In this document: piece by piece, positions 26,540 to 34,833 of the stretch
How positions within the stretch are numbered: position 1 is the stretch's first letter
Layout of the letters: every line of letters starts with the position of its first letter
DNA from: an uncultured Mycoplasma sp.
GTDB taxonomy: Bacteria > Bacillota_I > Bacilli_A > RF39 > UBA660
Length of the DNA: 64,000 nt
Assembly: GCA_947642635.1 (NCBI GenBank)
Contig: CANRTI010000003.1
Span: 1-64,000 of the forward strand
Direction of reading: 5' to 3'
The notes under the pieces: model-generated
The model's database searches: none
What the model saw: only the letters and a program-made list of their open reading frames with translations
Told to the model about the DNA's origin: nothing
Program-made: the position numbers and the translations under genes

Positions 26540-27916
26540 TTAAAACCTAAAATATATAAATGGTTGAAATGTTGAAGAAATTGTACTGGCAATTACTAGT
26601 AAAAACAATAAAATTAACCAAAGGCATTCTCCAATAGCAAATAATTTATACATTTTTCCTTTCTCAAGTATTTTTATTTTATTTTTTAAAAATGGACTAA
26701 TTCCTAAAAAGGCAATTATTAATATAATATAATTATTTTTTAAATAATGTAAACATTCAAAATTAGTAAATAAATAGCCAATACCTAGAAGACCTTTAAA
26801 GAAAGTAATTAATTCCTCTATATTATTTGTATTAAATATTATAAAACTAATAATTACAATACTTAAAGTATAAATGTGGGCCAAAAACTTATTAGTTAAG
26901 CGGTTTTTTAAAATAAATTTTTCAAAAATAAGAAAGATAAAGTAATATATACCCCATATTATAAAATTCCAACTGGCACCATGCCATAAACCAGTTAAAA
27001 ACCACACAATTAAAAGGTTACGGATATGTTTTAAAAAACTACAACGATTACCTCCTAAGGGAATATATACATAATCTTTAAAGAAACTAGATAAAGAAAT
27101 ATGCCACCGTCGCCAAAAATCAGTTATTGAAATGGCCCATAATGGATAATTAAAATTCTCTGAAAAATTAAAACCAAACATTTTACCAAGACCAATTGCC
27201 ATATCAGAATATCCTGAAAAATCATAATAAATTTGTAATGTATAAGAAATAGCCACGATTATATAAGTCAAACTAGACATTTGGGAATTAAGAAGATTAT
27301 TAGCTAAAAAATAAAGAGAATCAGCAATCAATATTTTCTTAGCTAAACCAATAATAAATCTCTCTACTCCCTTTCCAAATAAAGTTATACTTTCTTCGCG
27401 ATTTTCTATTTCCTGAGCAACATTTTGATAGCGAATAATTGGTCCCGCGATTAATTGAGGAAATAAAGTTATATATAAAGTGTATTTGAAAATATTTGTA
27501 GCAGGCATGACATCCTTACGGTATACATCAATTAAATAACTCAGATTTTGAAAAGTAAAAAAACTAATTCCTAAAGGTAAAATTATTTGGAATATTGGAA
27601 AATCAATCGGAAACACAATTGAAAAAGTATTTAAGAAAAAATTAGTATACTTAAAATAAATTAAAAGCGCTAGATTAATAACTAAACCAATAATTAAATA
27701 AATTTTAGAATGTTTTTTATTAATTAATAAACCCAAAAAATAATTTATCACACATGTTGCTAATAGTAAAAAGACATACCATTTTTCACCCCAAAAATAG
27801 AAAAAAATATTAAAAATTAGTAAAACATAATTCCGCCACTTTTTGGGAGTAAGATAATAACAAAGTAAAAGTAATGGCAAAAAAAAGAAGAGAAAACTTA
27901 CACTTGAAAATACCAT
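26540..27916 (-). CDS. MBOAT-family membrane O-acyltransferase (AlgI/DltB-like)
   Basis: The 458-residue polytopic protein carries the AlgI-type core ITDFWRRWHISLSSFFKDY and YIPLGGNR, and the catalytic-His motif WHGASWNF. It moves acyl groups, usually acetyl, through the membrane for modification of envelope polysaccharides. It lies between a DUF4358 lipoprotein gene and the DHHW-like gene in one run, the combination commonly found in gut Bacillota. The glycan acylated here is unknown. Confidence 0.92.
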   Translation of the reverse strand: MVFSSVSFLFFFLPLLLLCYYLTPKKWRNYVLLIFNIFFYFWGEKWYVFLLLATCVINYFLGLLINKKHSKIYLIIGLVINLALLIYFKYTNFFLNTFSIVFPIDFPIFQIILPLGISFFTFQNLSYLIDVYRKDVMPATNIFKYTLYITLFPQLIAGPIIRYQNVAQEIENREESITLFGKGVERFIIGLAKKILIADSLYFLANNLLNSQMSSLTYIIVAISYTLQIYYDFSGYSDMAIGLGKMFGFNFSENFNYPLWAISITDFWRRWHISLSSFFKDYVYIPLGGNRCSFLKHIRNLLIVWFLTGLWHGASWNFIIWGIYYFIFLIFEKFILKNRLTNKFLAHIYTLSIVIISFIIFNTNNIEELITFFKGLLGIGYLFTNFECLHYLKNNYIILIIAFLGISPFLKNKIKILEKGKMYKLFAIGECLWLILLFLLVIASTISSTFQPFIYFRF

Positions 27917-27933
27917 AAATTTTCTCCTTCCTC

Positions 27934-28386
27934 TTATTTTAAATTTTCAAAATTAGCTTTGATTTTAGGGGCTAATTCATTTGACATTATTAGAACTACT
28001 AAATCTCCTTTACTTAGTACTTCTACATTTTCTGCTTCAACACAAATCCATTTTCTTGGATCAGCTTTTTCTTTAATTTCTTTAACTGCTGCTTCTGCAT
28101 CTTTAGCATCTTTTAATCTAATTAATACTACAGAATGTGGTGTTGAACCAGTCATTGATTCACTAGCGATTGCGTCTTGATATTTAATATCAGCAAAGGC
28201 AAAATTTTGGAAATTTTCTTCTGTTAAAGGAATGTTTTCAGTCATCATTGGTAATTCATCTTCTTTAATTCCTGAATATAATTTCTCCATGATATCTGGT
28301 AATTCACCAGCGATATTTTTATTACCACATCCTACTAGAAAAAGACTAAAGCTAAATATTGCTAGCATACAAAATATTTTTTTCAT
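27934..28386 (-). CDS. DUF4358 lipoprotein
   Basis: A lipoprotein signal peptide ends in the lipobox LVGC (Cys near residue 20). The mature domain matches DUF4358 (VVLIRLKDAKDAEAAVKEIK, then RKWICVEAENVEVLSKGDLV). DUF4358 genes often sit with MBOAT and DHHW genes, as here. The ATG at 28386 is preferred to the GTG at 28395 because the signal peptide starts there and AAGAAGAG precedes it. It is the first gene of the acylation cassette; its role is unproven. Confidence 0.85.
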   Translation of the reverse strand: MKKIFCMLAIFSFSLFLVGCGNKNIAGELPDIMEKLYSGIKEDELPMMTENIPLTEENFQNFAFADIKYQDAIASESMTGSTPHSVVLIRLKDAKDAEAAVKEIKEKADPRKWICVEAENVEVLSKGDLVVLIMSNELAPKIKANFENLK

Positions 28387-28435
28387 TTTATCCACTCTTC
28401 TTTCTATTTAAGAATATCATATTTTTAAAAATAAG

Positions 28436-28477
28436 AAAAGAGGATATTAAAAATATTTAGTCATTTTCTAACCTCTT
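28436..28477. repeat. Terminator-bearing direct repeat, left copy
   Basis: The 26 bp at 28436-28461 are identical to 31959-31984, and the match continues with one mismatch to 28471. On the minus strand it forms a hairpin (AAGAGGTTA...TAATATCCTCTT) followed by TTCTTATTTTT, acting as terminator of the ABC cassette. The stop of the gene at 28468 lies inside the repeat. Confidence 0.8.
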
Positions 28478-28977
28478 CTTTTTATTCTGTAAAATAAGTA
28501 AATTATCCCAACTATAATTGTAAGTAGTAAATAAATAATAATATTTAAGAAAAAAGTTTCAAAATGAAATTTTATGTATGGAAAGCAAAAATTTATAATT
28601 ACAAATAATATAATTCTTATGATTATAATAAAAAATGTTAAAATAATAAATTTATTTATCATAATTTTTGTTTTTTTCTCTCTTAATCTAATAAATTCAG
28701 GCGAATTATCTAAATCATAGGAATAAACTTTATAAGAAATAAAAATAGTTACAAATAATTGAAAGCCAATCCAAATATATTCTAAAAATCCACAATATTT
28801 ATTAAATATTCCTAATGTATATTGGAATTGAAATATACTAATGAGATTTTCATCAATATAATAAGGTGTTATTTTTGCAATATAAATCATACTAATAAAA
28901 AAAATTAACATAATCAATAATAATTTATAGAAATTTCTTTTTAATAAATTTTTTAAGATTAATACCTGATATTTCAT
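28468..28977 (-). CDS. Small integral membrane protein of the ABC cassette
   Basis: The 169-residue, highly hydrophobic protein has about four membrane segments, including LLLIMLIFFISMIYIA near the N-terminus. I do not recognise a family. Its start overlaps the preceding membrane-protein gene by 4 bp, and it is the last gene of the transporter cassette. It is probably a permease component or an accessory/immunity subunit (inference from context). Confidence 0.7.
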   Translation of the reverse strand: MKYQVLILKNLLKRNFYKLLLIMLIFFISMIYIAKITPYYIDENLISIFQFQYTLGIFNKYCGFLEYIWIGFQLFVTIFISYKVYSYDLDNSPEFIRLREKKTKIMINKFIILTFFIIIIRIILFVIINFCFPYIKFHFETFFLNIIIYLLLTIIVGIIYLFYRIKRRG

Positions 28978-29702
28978 TTCAATTTATCCTCTTGATTTTT
29001 TTCAACTTTATAATAGTACAAAATGTAAATTACTGATAATAAAAAAGCAAATTGCATTATAGTAGCAGTAATTTCCAAAGAAAAATTAGAAAATGGGACA
29101 ATTTCAAAATATCTACTTGTTATAATAGGCGCCTCAAAAATATCAGTAATAATTCCTGAAAATAACACTGGAAAATATAACGAGGATATAATGAAAACGA
29201 TAAACATTCCAGAAATAGTTGGATGAAAATTTAAACGGATAAGATAAAAAATTATTGATAAAAATATAGATATTATAAAAACTCGCAAATAATATAAAAA
29301 TACAAATAACCAAATTGGGATATTATAATAAATATAATTATAAATTTCAAAATTTCCTTTTGTAACTATTAAAGATCCTATAATTACAGAAAATATAGTA
29401 ATCACAAATAATAAAACATTAATTTTTATGATATTTTTAATTATGTCTTTTATGTAACTGCTTAAATTATATTGTCTTAATAATATATTAGAAGAATGAT
29501 TTTTTTTGTATAATTCATCTATGAAAATAATAATTCCTATTAAATAGAATAATATAAATGATGAATTTGAAACTGTGCTAATCATTTTCCATAAAACATC
29601 TGTTTTAATTGATGCTGAATATATCCCAATTAAAGCACCGAGTAAACATGAAATTATAGAAATTATTATTTTTTTATTATTTAAATATTTAGTAAATTTC
29701 AT
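28974..29702 (-). CDS. Membrane permease-like protein of the ABC cassette
   Basis: The 242-residue protein has six predicted membrane segments in an ABC-2-like pattern. No named family motif is evident. It follows the ATPase gene after 17 bp and overlaps the next gene, so it most likely forms a transmembrane part of the transporter with the ATPase at 29720. Confidence 0.7.
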   Translation of the reverse strand: MKFTKYLNNKKIIISIISCLLGALIGIYSASIKTDVLWKMISTVSNSSFILFYLIGIIIFIDELYKKNHSSNILLRQYNLSSYIKDIIKNIIKINVLLFVITIFSVIIGSLIVTKGNFEIYNYIYYNIPIWLFVFLYYLRVFIISIFLSIIFYLIRLNFHPTISGMFIVFIISSLYFPVLFSGIITDIFEAPIITSRYFEIVPFSNFSLEITATIMQFAFLLSVIYILYYYKVEKNQEDKLK

Positions 29703-29719
29703 TCAACAATATTCCCTTC

Positions 29720-30364
29720 TCAATTAGATAGCTCTTTTATTTCAATGTTTCCATTGTCAAAATAATAAAGTATATCTGATAGTTTCTCTAAATCTTCCTT
29801 AATATGTGTTGAAATAATTATTATTTTTCCTTTTTTCTTTTCTTCTAATAAGTAATTAGTAATTTTTTTAACACTTGTATTTTCTATGCCATTAAATGGT
29901 TCATCCAATATTAACACATGTGGATTTTCCATTATGGCTTGGGCAATACCTAATTTTTGTTTCATTCCTAAAGAGTAATTTGAATACTTTTTATCTTTTT
30001 CTTCAATTATATTAACAATTTCCATGGCTTTATAAATATCTTCATCACTTATTTTGTTTTGAATTTTAGCTAACAACTTTAAATTTTCAAAACCGCTTAA
30101 ATCTGGAAAAAAACAAGGTTTCTCAATTAAAGCTCTCAAAGACGGCACAAACATATTTGAATGATTATAATTCTTATTATCAAATAGAATTTCCCCTTCA
30201 TTTGGAGCATATATTCCACAAATAATTTTTAAAAGCACACTTTTTCCTGAACCATTTCTACCACTGAAACCATAAATTTTTCCATCCTCAAAAGTCATAT
30301 TAATATTTTTCAAAATATAATTATTTTTAAATTTTTTTCCTACATTCTTAACCTCTATTTTCAT
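29720..30364 (-). CDS. ABC transporter ATP-binding protein
   Basis: The 214-residue ATPase has Walker A GRNGSGKSVLLK (about residue 36), signature NYSLGMKQKLGIAQ (note YSLGMKQ in place of LSGGQ), Walker B VLILDEPFNGIEN and the switch His in IISTHIKED. It resembles the drug- or peptide-exporter ATPases that pair with ABC-2 permeases. It sits amid three membrane proteins and behind a secreted-protein gene, so it probably powers export of, or immunity to, that product. Confidence 0.92.
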   Translation of the reverse strand: MKIEVKNVGKKFKNNYILKNINMTFEDGKIYGFSGRNGSGKSVLLKIICGIYAPNEGEILFDNKNYNHSNMFVPSLRALIEKPCFFPDLSGFENLKLLAKIQNKISDEDIYKAMEIVNIIEEKDKKYSNYSLGMKQKLGIAQAIMENPHVLILDEPFNGIENTSVKKITNYLLEEKKKGKIIIISTHIKEDLEKLSDILYYFDNGNIEIKELSN

Positions 30365-30372
30365 AATTCCTC

Positions 30373-31281
30373 CTAATTATTTTTTTCACAGTCAATTACT
30401 AATTTTTCAAAATTTTTATAACTAAAATAAACTATTATACTTGTAATAATTAACAAAAATGTTGAAAATGTTAGTAACAATGGGATGCCATACGTATCAT
30501 TAAATGTAAATAAATTTATGGTTAATAATAACGAACTATAATCCACTTTAAAAAGCATGTTTAAAATTATTCCATTAACTATAACTTCAAAAAACAAATC
30601 CATTCCTAAATATATTAAAATAGATATAATTATCGCTCCAATATAATTGTGTATTTTTCTTGCTGCAATGAGACCAATATTAATATATACAATAGAATAT
30701 ATAAAAATATTTAAAATATACAATATGATAAATAAAAATGGTTTATAGACTATCGAAGAGCTCCAAATTGATGTACTATTTTCTAAACCGAATTTAGGAA
30801 TAAAAGTTGTGTTAAATGCGCAAAATAATATTAGTACCAATGCAACTAAAGGCAATAACCAAATATATTTATAAGATGTTTTAAAAAAGTCTATAAAAAT
30901 ATCTCTCTTACTTTCTCTTGGTACACAATTTATAATATACTTATTTTTTAATTTTTTGCAAACTCCAACTAATGTTGGAATAATCAATATTATAAAAGCT
31001 AAAGGATTTAACAATCTAACTCTTGTAACAATCATATTAGTCATTTTAGTATAAAAATCAATCTGGACATTGGCACTATTTTTAACAATTTGGCAATATT
31101 CTATTATACTTTTATCTTCTGTATCTTTCCATTCATTTTCACATTTTTCTTTAACCTTTTTTGTTTCTGCAATCCCTATATTTTCATTTTTGACATATTG
31201 ATTACAATTATAAAATAAGTATCCAAATATTATAATTGTAAAAATTATTATTAGCCAATTATTTTTTATAAAATTTTTCAT
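30373..31281 (-). CDS. Membrane protein of the ABC cassette with an extracytoplasmic N-terminal loop
   Basis: The 302-residue protein has an N-terminal membrane helix, a charged extracytoplasmic segment of about 60 residues with two Cys (KEKCENEW and IIEYCQIV), then about five further helices. The layout resembles ABC-2 type permeases. It is 8 bp upstream of the ATPase gene and 48 bp after the secreted-protein gene. Function in the cassette is inferred. Confidence 0.72.
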   Translation of the reverse strand: MKNFIKNNWLIIIFTIIIFGYLFYNCNQYVKNENIGIAETKKVKEKCENEWKDTEDKSIIEYCQIVKNSANVQIDFYTKMTNMIVTRVRLLNPLAFIILIIPTLVGVCKKLKNKYIINCVPRESKRDIFIDFFKTSYKYIWLLPLVALVLILFCAFNTTFIPKFGLENSTSIWSSSIVYKPFLFIILYILNIFIYSIVYINIGLIAARKIHNYIGAIIISILIYLGMDLFFEVIVNGIILNMLFKVDYSSLLLTINLFTFNDTYGIPLLLTFSTFLLIITSIIVYFSYKNFEKLVIDCEKNN

Positions 31282-31329
31282 ATATTTGCTCCTTTTTAAA
31301 ATTTAGCGAGAAAATTTGGAAGTTTTTAA

Positions 31330-31749
31330 TTATACAGTTAAATACCAAATAAAATCAGCAGCTGTTTTTAATAAAGAAAAATCAAGTCTTTGGGCTTGCA
31401 ATTCATATCTTCCAGCACCATATATGGTTGCATCATTAGTAGCAAATCTTTTCGTTTGTCCACTTTTTAATGTAATTACATTTGATTTATAACCACTTGC
31501 AGTGTTTTCTACTTGAAACCATAATTCACAATTTGGACAAGGATTTGTCATAGATGTTGATGCTTTTACTAAATTAACAGATTGATCTCCAGGATTTTTC
31601 TTAGTTTGTGTAGTTAAAGTAGTAAATTTTGACATTTCAATTATTTGTGGCACACATAAATATACCGATTCTACTGCTTTAACTCCTACTGATGTAATTA
31701 CAAACATAAAAGCTAAAGCAACTAGCAATGTTTTATAAGTTTTTTTCAT
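31330..31749 (-). CDS. Secreted Cys-containing small protein, probable cassette product
   Basis: A signal peptide (KTLLVALAFMFVITSVGVKA, cleavage near residue 25) is followed by a beta-rich mature domain of about 114 residues. It has three Cys, two in NPCPNCELWF, and a C-terminal hydrophobic tail (AADFIWYLTV). It is the first gene of the repeat-bounded transporter cassette. Small exported proteins at the head of ABC/permease operons are often bacteriocin-like (lactococcin 972 loci have comparable organisation), but I see no family motif that proves this. It might also be an adhesin or a signal protein. Confidence 0.65.
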   Translation of the reverse strand: MKKTYKTLLVALAFMFVITSVGVKAVESVYLCVPQIIEMSKFTTLTTQTKKNPGDQSVNLVKASTSMTNPCPNCELWFQVENTASGYKSNVITLKSGQTKRFATNDATIYGAGRYELQAQRLDFSLLKTAADFIWYLTV

Positions 31750-31958
31750 ATTATTTCTCCATTCTATTTACCAAATTTTCTCACTTACATTCTAACATTT
31801 TAAAAAACCTCTAACAATGTCATTGCACTACCGTTGATAATACCGAAGAGATTGGCGTAAAATTATATCAATATAATTATACTATAATAAGTATTTTTAA
31901 TAAATAAAATTTATAATGGAAGTGTGTTTTTTCAAAAAGTTTTACACATAGAAATAAT
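31750..31958. other. Promoter region of the secreted-protein/ABC cassette
   Basis: This gene-free stretch contains several TATAAT-like sequences on the minus strand around 31866-31895 and a short palindrome CAATG-A-CATTG near 31815-31827. I can support no gene. It is probably the regulatory region of the cassette at 28468-31749. Confidence 0.45.
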
Positions 31959-32003
31959 AAAAGAGGATATTAAAAATATTTAGTTATTTTCTAATACCCT
32001 CTT
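31959..32003. repeat. Terminator-bearing direct repeat, right copy
   Basis: This is the second copy of the 28436-28477 repeat (35 of the first 36 bp match). On the minus strand the arms AAGAGGGTATTA and TAATATCCTCTT form the terminator of comEC. The two copies bracket exactly the ABC/secreted-protein cassette. Confidence 0.8.
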
Positions 32004-32037
32004 AAATCTATATAAACATTATATAATGTATTATATT

Positions 32038-34065
32038 TTATGGTTCATAAGTAGTAATTGTGTAGTTGTTTTTATTAATTGTAATTTCAATAGTACCACT
32101 TTCTTGAGTATTTAAATAAGAAATGTTTAATTTTTCTAATGTTTTAATCGTTTCTTTGGATGGATGATGGTATAAATTGTTGCGACCACTAGAAATAATG
32201 GCTTTTTTTAAATTAAAATTTTTTAAAAATTTCTCTCCACTACTTGTTTTGGAACCATGGTGGCCTAGTTTTAAAAAATCACATTTAATATTATAATCAT
32301 CAATCAATTGTAGCTCCACTTCCTTAGGACTATCGCCCATATAAAGAAAATGATAGTTAAAAATATCAAAATAAGTAATTTGACTACTATAATTTTCATC
32401 AGAATTATAATAATCATTAATATTTTTATAATTAAAATATTTACTTTGGTAATCCATAACAATATGTCCTACTTTGCTTATTTCTTGTTCTAATAAATTA
32501 TAGTTTCCTTTATTTAGTATTATATTATTAATTGAATATTTTTTTAAAATATTGATGGTTTCCTTAGCATGATCGGCATCTCCATGAGAGATAATTAATA
32601 AATCAATCTTTTTAATTCCTAAACTTTTTAAAAATAATATAACATTATTGGAAACATGATAATCACTATTTAGAGCGCCACCTGTATCAATCATTATAAC
32701 TTCTTTTCGAAAAGGAGAAATTAAGATACTACAATCTCCTTGCCCAACATCTAAATAATAAACATGATAATTTTTATCCATAGGAGAAATAAAAATGTGA
32801 ATAGGAATAAGAAGAAACATGGCTGTTAAATATATTTTATTAAGTTTTTTAGTATAAAGAAATAAAAATGTGTAATAAAGAGTTATAACTATTATGGGAA
32901 TTTTAGGAATTATTAAGTTCAATTTCCAAGAATAAAGGAAATTATTTAAATACTCTAAAATTATTAAACAAAAACTTAAGATTGGTTCTAAGAAGGAAAA
33001 GCCAAAAGTTAAAATACTTAATGGAAAAACTATTAAAGAAATAAAAGGAACAAAAATAATATTTAAAATTAAACTTAAAAAATTTATTTCATAATTAAGA
33101 TTTACTGTAATAGGAAGACTAACAATAAATGCTAAAAGACTAATTTTAAATATTTTAGTTAAATAATTTCCAGTTAGATGTTTACTCCATGTCATAATAC
33201 TAAAAGTAATTAAAAAAGAATATTGAAAACCATTGTTATAAATCATAAAGGGATTAATAATTAAAATAGTAAAAGCAACTAAAAATAAAATTTTTCTATT
33301 ATCTAGAGATAACTTAAATAAATGACATAAATTTTTAAAAAAATAGAAAAATGTAGCCCGTAAAACAGAAGCTGAAAAATTAGTTAAAAACATAAAATAA
33401 CTTAAGACAATACTAATAATAATTGGCGATATTTTAAAGCGTTTTAAAACTTTATCTAAAACTAAAATAATTAAGCCAATATGCATACCAGAAACTGCAA
33501 ATAAATGCCATATGCCATTAGTACGATATTGTTCATATGTTTCACTTTCTAAAAAATCTTTATCACCTAAAATAAATAAATTTAAATAACTTCTACTAAG
33601 ATTATCGTAATTAGATACTCTTTTAATAATTTTATTTTTTATTTGATAGAAAATATTTTCTTTGCTAGTAATTTTAATATCTTTTACTTTATATGCTAAA
33701 TAAATTTTATTATTATATAAATATTTTTGATAATTGAAAGTATTGGGAATAGTATTTTTATTAATTTTAGTTGGTTCACCAAAAACTTGAACTTTTTTCC
33801 CTAAAAGATCGGTTACTTTATATATAATATTTTTACTATAATAACTACATTTTATTTTTTCAGTATTTTTTAAAATAAAACTAATTTGATTATTTTTAAT
33901 CGAAACATCGGTAATAATTCCTTCAATAGAAGAACTATCATAATATTTTGTATTATATTTAATTACAACTGTTTTTAACAAAACCCAAATAAACAGCACA
34001 AGAAAGAGGAATAAGTAAAAGAGTTTAGACTGTAATATTGTCTTTAATCTTTGCAAACAATGCAT
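32038..34065 (-). CDS. comEC: ComEC/Rec2 DNA-uptake channel
   Basis: ComEC forms the membrane channel for single-stranded DNA during transformation. The N-terminal OB-like domain (ISFILKN region), the polytopic Competence domain (HLFAVSGMHIGLIILVLD near residue 190) and the C-terminal metallo-beta-lactamase-like nuclease domain (DVGQGDCSIL, ISHGDADHAKET, LKLGHHGSKTSS) are all intact. At 675 residues it is somewhat shorter than B. subtilis ComEC (about 776). The start at 34065 (MHCLQRLK) is the likelier of two in-frame ATGs. It overlaps comEA, as in Bacilli. Competence regulators are not in the window. Confidence 0.95.
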   Translation of the reverse strand: MHCLQRLKTILQSKLFYLFLFLVLFIWVLLKTVVIKYNTKYYDSSSIEGIITDVSIKNNQISFILKNTEKIKCSYYSKNIIYKVTDLLGKKVQVFGEPTKINKNTIPNTFNYQKYLYNNKIYLAYKVKDIKITSKENIFYQIKNKIIKRVSNYDNLSRSYLNLFILGDKDFLESETYEQYRTNGIWHLFAVSGMHIGLIILVLDKVLKRFKISPIIISIVLSYFMFLTNFSASVLRATFFYFFKNLCHLFKLSLDNRKILFLVAFTILIINPFMIYNNGFQYSFLITFSIMTWSKHLTGNYLTKIFKISLLAFIVSLPITVNLNYEINFLSLILNIIFVPFISLIVFPLSILTFGFSFLEPILSFCLIILEYLNNFLYSWKLNLIIPKIPIIVITLYYTFLFLYTKKLNKIYLTAMFLLIPIHIFISPMDKNYHVYYLDVGQGDCSILISPFRKEVIMIDTGGALNSDYHVSNNVILFLKSLGIKKIDLLIISHGDADHAKETINILKKYSINNIILNKGNYNLLEQEISKVGHIVMDYQSKYFNYKNINDYYNSDENYSSQITYFDIFNYHFLYMGDSPKEVELQLIDDYNIKCDFLKLGHHGSKTSSGEKFLKNFNLKKAIISSGRNNLYHHPSKETIKTLEKLNISYLNTQESGTIEITINKNNYTITTYEP

Positions 34066-34753
34066 CGCCAATACCACTTACATTTTTAATGTCTTCAATA
34101 GTTTTAAAATTACCATTACTAGTACGATAATTAATTATATCATTAGCTTTAGCTTCACCAATTCCTGATAATTTAATTAGTTCATTAGCACTAGCAGTAT
34201 TAATATTAATTAAAATGGTTTCAGTATTAGTATCGCTTTTACTTGGTTCATTTTTATCAAAAACTGTATCTTTATCACTAGCAATAATTTCACTAGAAAA
34301 ATTATCAGTACAATTTCCTATGTCATAAGTTGCACATTCACAAGGTTTTACTACTTCAACTATTTTAGTTTTTTTATATTCTGTCTTATTATAAATATAA
34401 ACAACTAATTCATTAGATACTTTTCTACTCAAATTAATATTATTAGTATAAGCATTTTTAGTAAAACCACCAGCAACTTTAATAAGGTCATTTATAATAT
34501 TGTTGGAATTCATTTCATAAACGCCAGGACTTTTAACAGCACCTTTAATTTCGACAAAAAAAGTGGGAATTTCTTCTTTGACATTCGTATTTTCAGCAGT
34601 AGCTAGAGATTTATTAGTGGTAGAAGAAGGACATTGATAAGTTTGGTATTTATAAATCATAAAACCACTAAAGATGCCAAAGAGTACATTTAAACTAATA
34701 CTAATTATAAGAATGACTAATTTTTTATTTTCCCAAAATTCTAAAAAATTCAT
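34025..34753 (-). CDS. comEA: ComEA DNA receptor
   Basis: ComEA binds incoming double-stranded DNA at the cell surface. It has an N-terminal membrane helix (about residues 12-33), an SLBB-like domain (VEIKGAVKSPGVYEM), a linker, and a C-terminal pair of helix-hairpin-helix motifs (INTASANELIKLSGIGEAKA and IKNVSGIGDALFAKI). At 242 residues it is complete. It is translationally linked to comEC through a 41-bp overlap. Its Shine-Dalgarno lies in a hairpin (34763-34793), suggesting translational control. Confidence 0.95.
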   Translation of the reverse strand: MNFLEFWENKKLVILIISISLNVLFGIFSGFMIYKYQTYQCPSSTTNKSLATAENTNVKEEIPTFFVEIKGAVKSPGVYEMNSNNIINDLIKVAGGFTKNAYTNNINLSRKVSNELVVYIYNKTEYKKTKIVEVVKPCECATYDIGNCTDNFSSEIIASDKDTVFDKNEPSKSDTNTETILININTASANELIKLSGIGEAKANDIINYRTSNGNFKTIEDIKNVSGIGDALFAKIKDNITV

Positions 34754-34762
34754 ATTTTACCT

Positions 34763-34793
34763 CCTTTCACTATTATTTATACGCAGTGAAAGG
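34763..34793 (-). promoter_or_regulatory. Hairpin sequestering the comEA Shine-Dalgarno
   Basis: On the minus strand CCTTTCACT (34793-34785) pairs perfectly with AGTGAAAGG (34771-34763) across a 13-nt loop. The second arm overlaps AAAGGAGG, the ribosome-binding site of comEA. A shorter alternative hairpin, AAAGG-AAATCGG-CCTTT, would free the site. Competing folds suggest regulated translation or partial termination. Confidence 0.6.
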
Positions 34794-34833
34794 CCGATTT
34801 CCTTTTTTTAGAAGTAATTTTTATAAAAAAATA

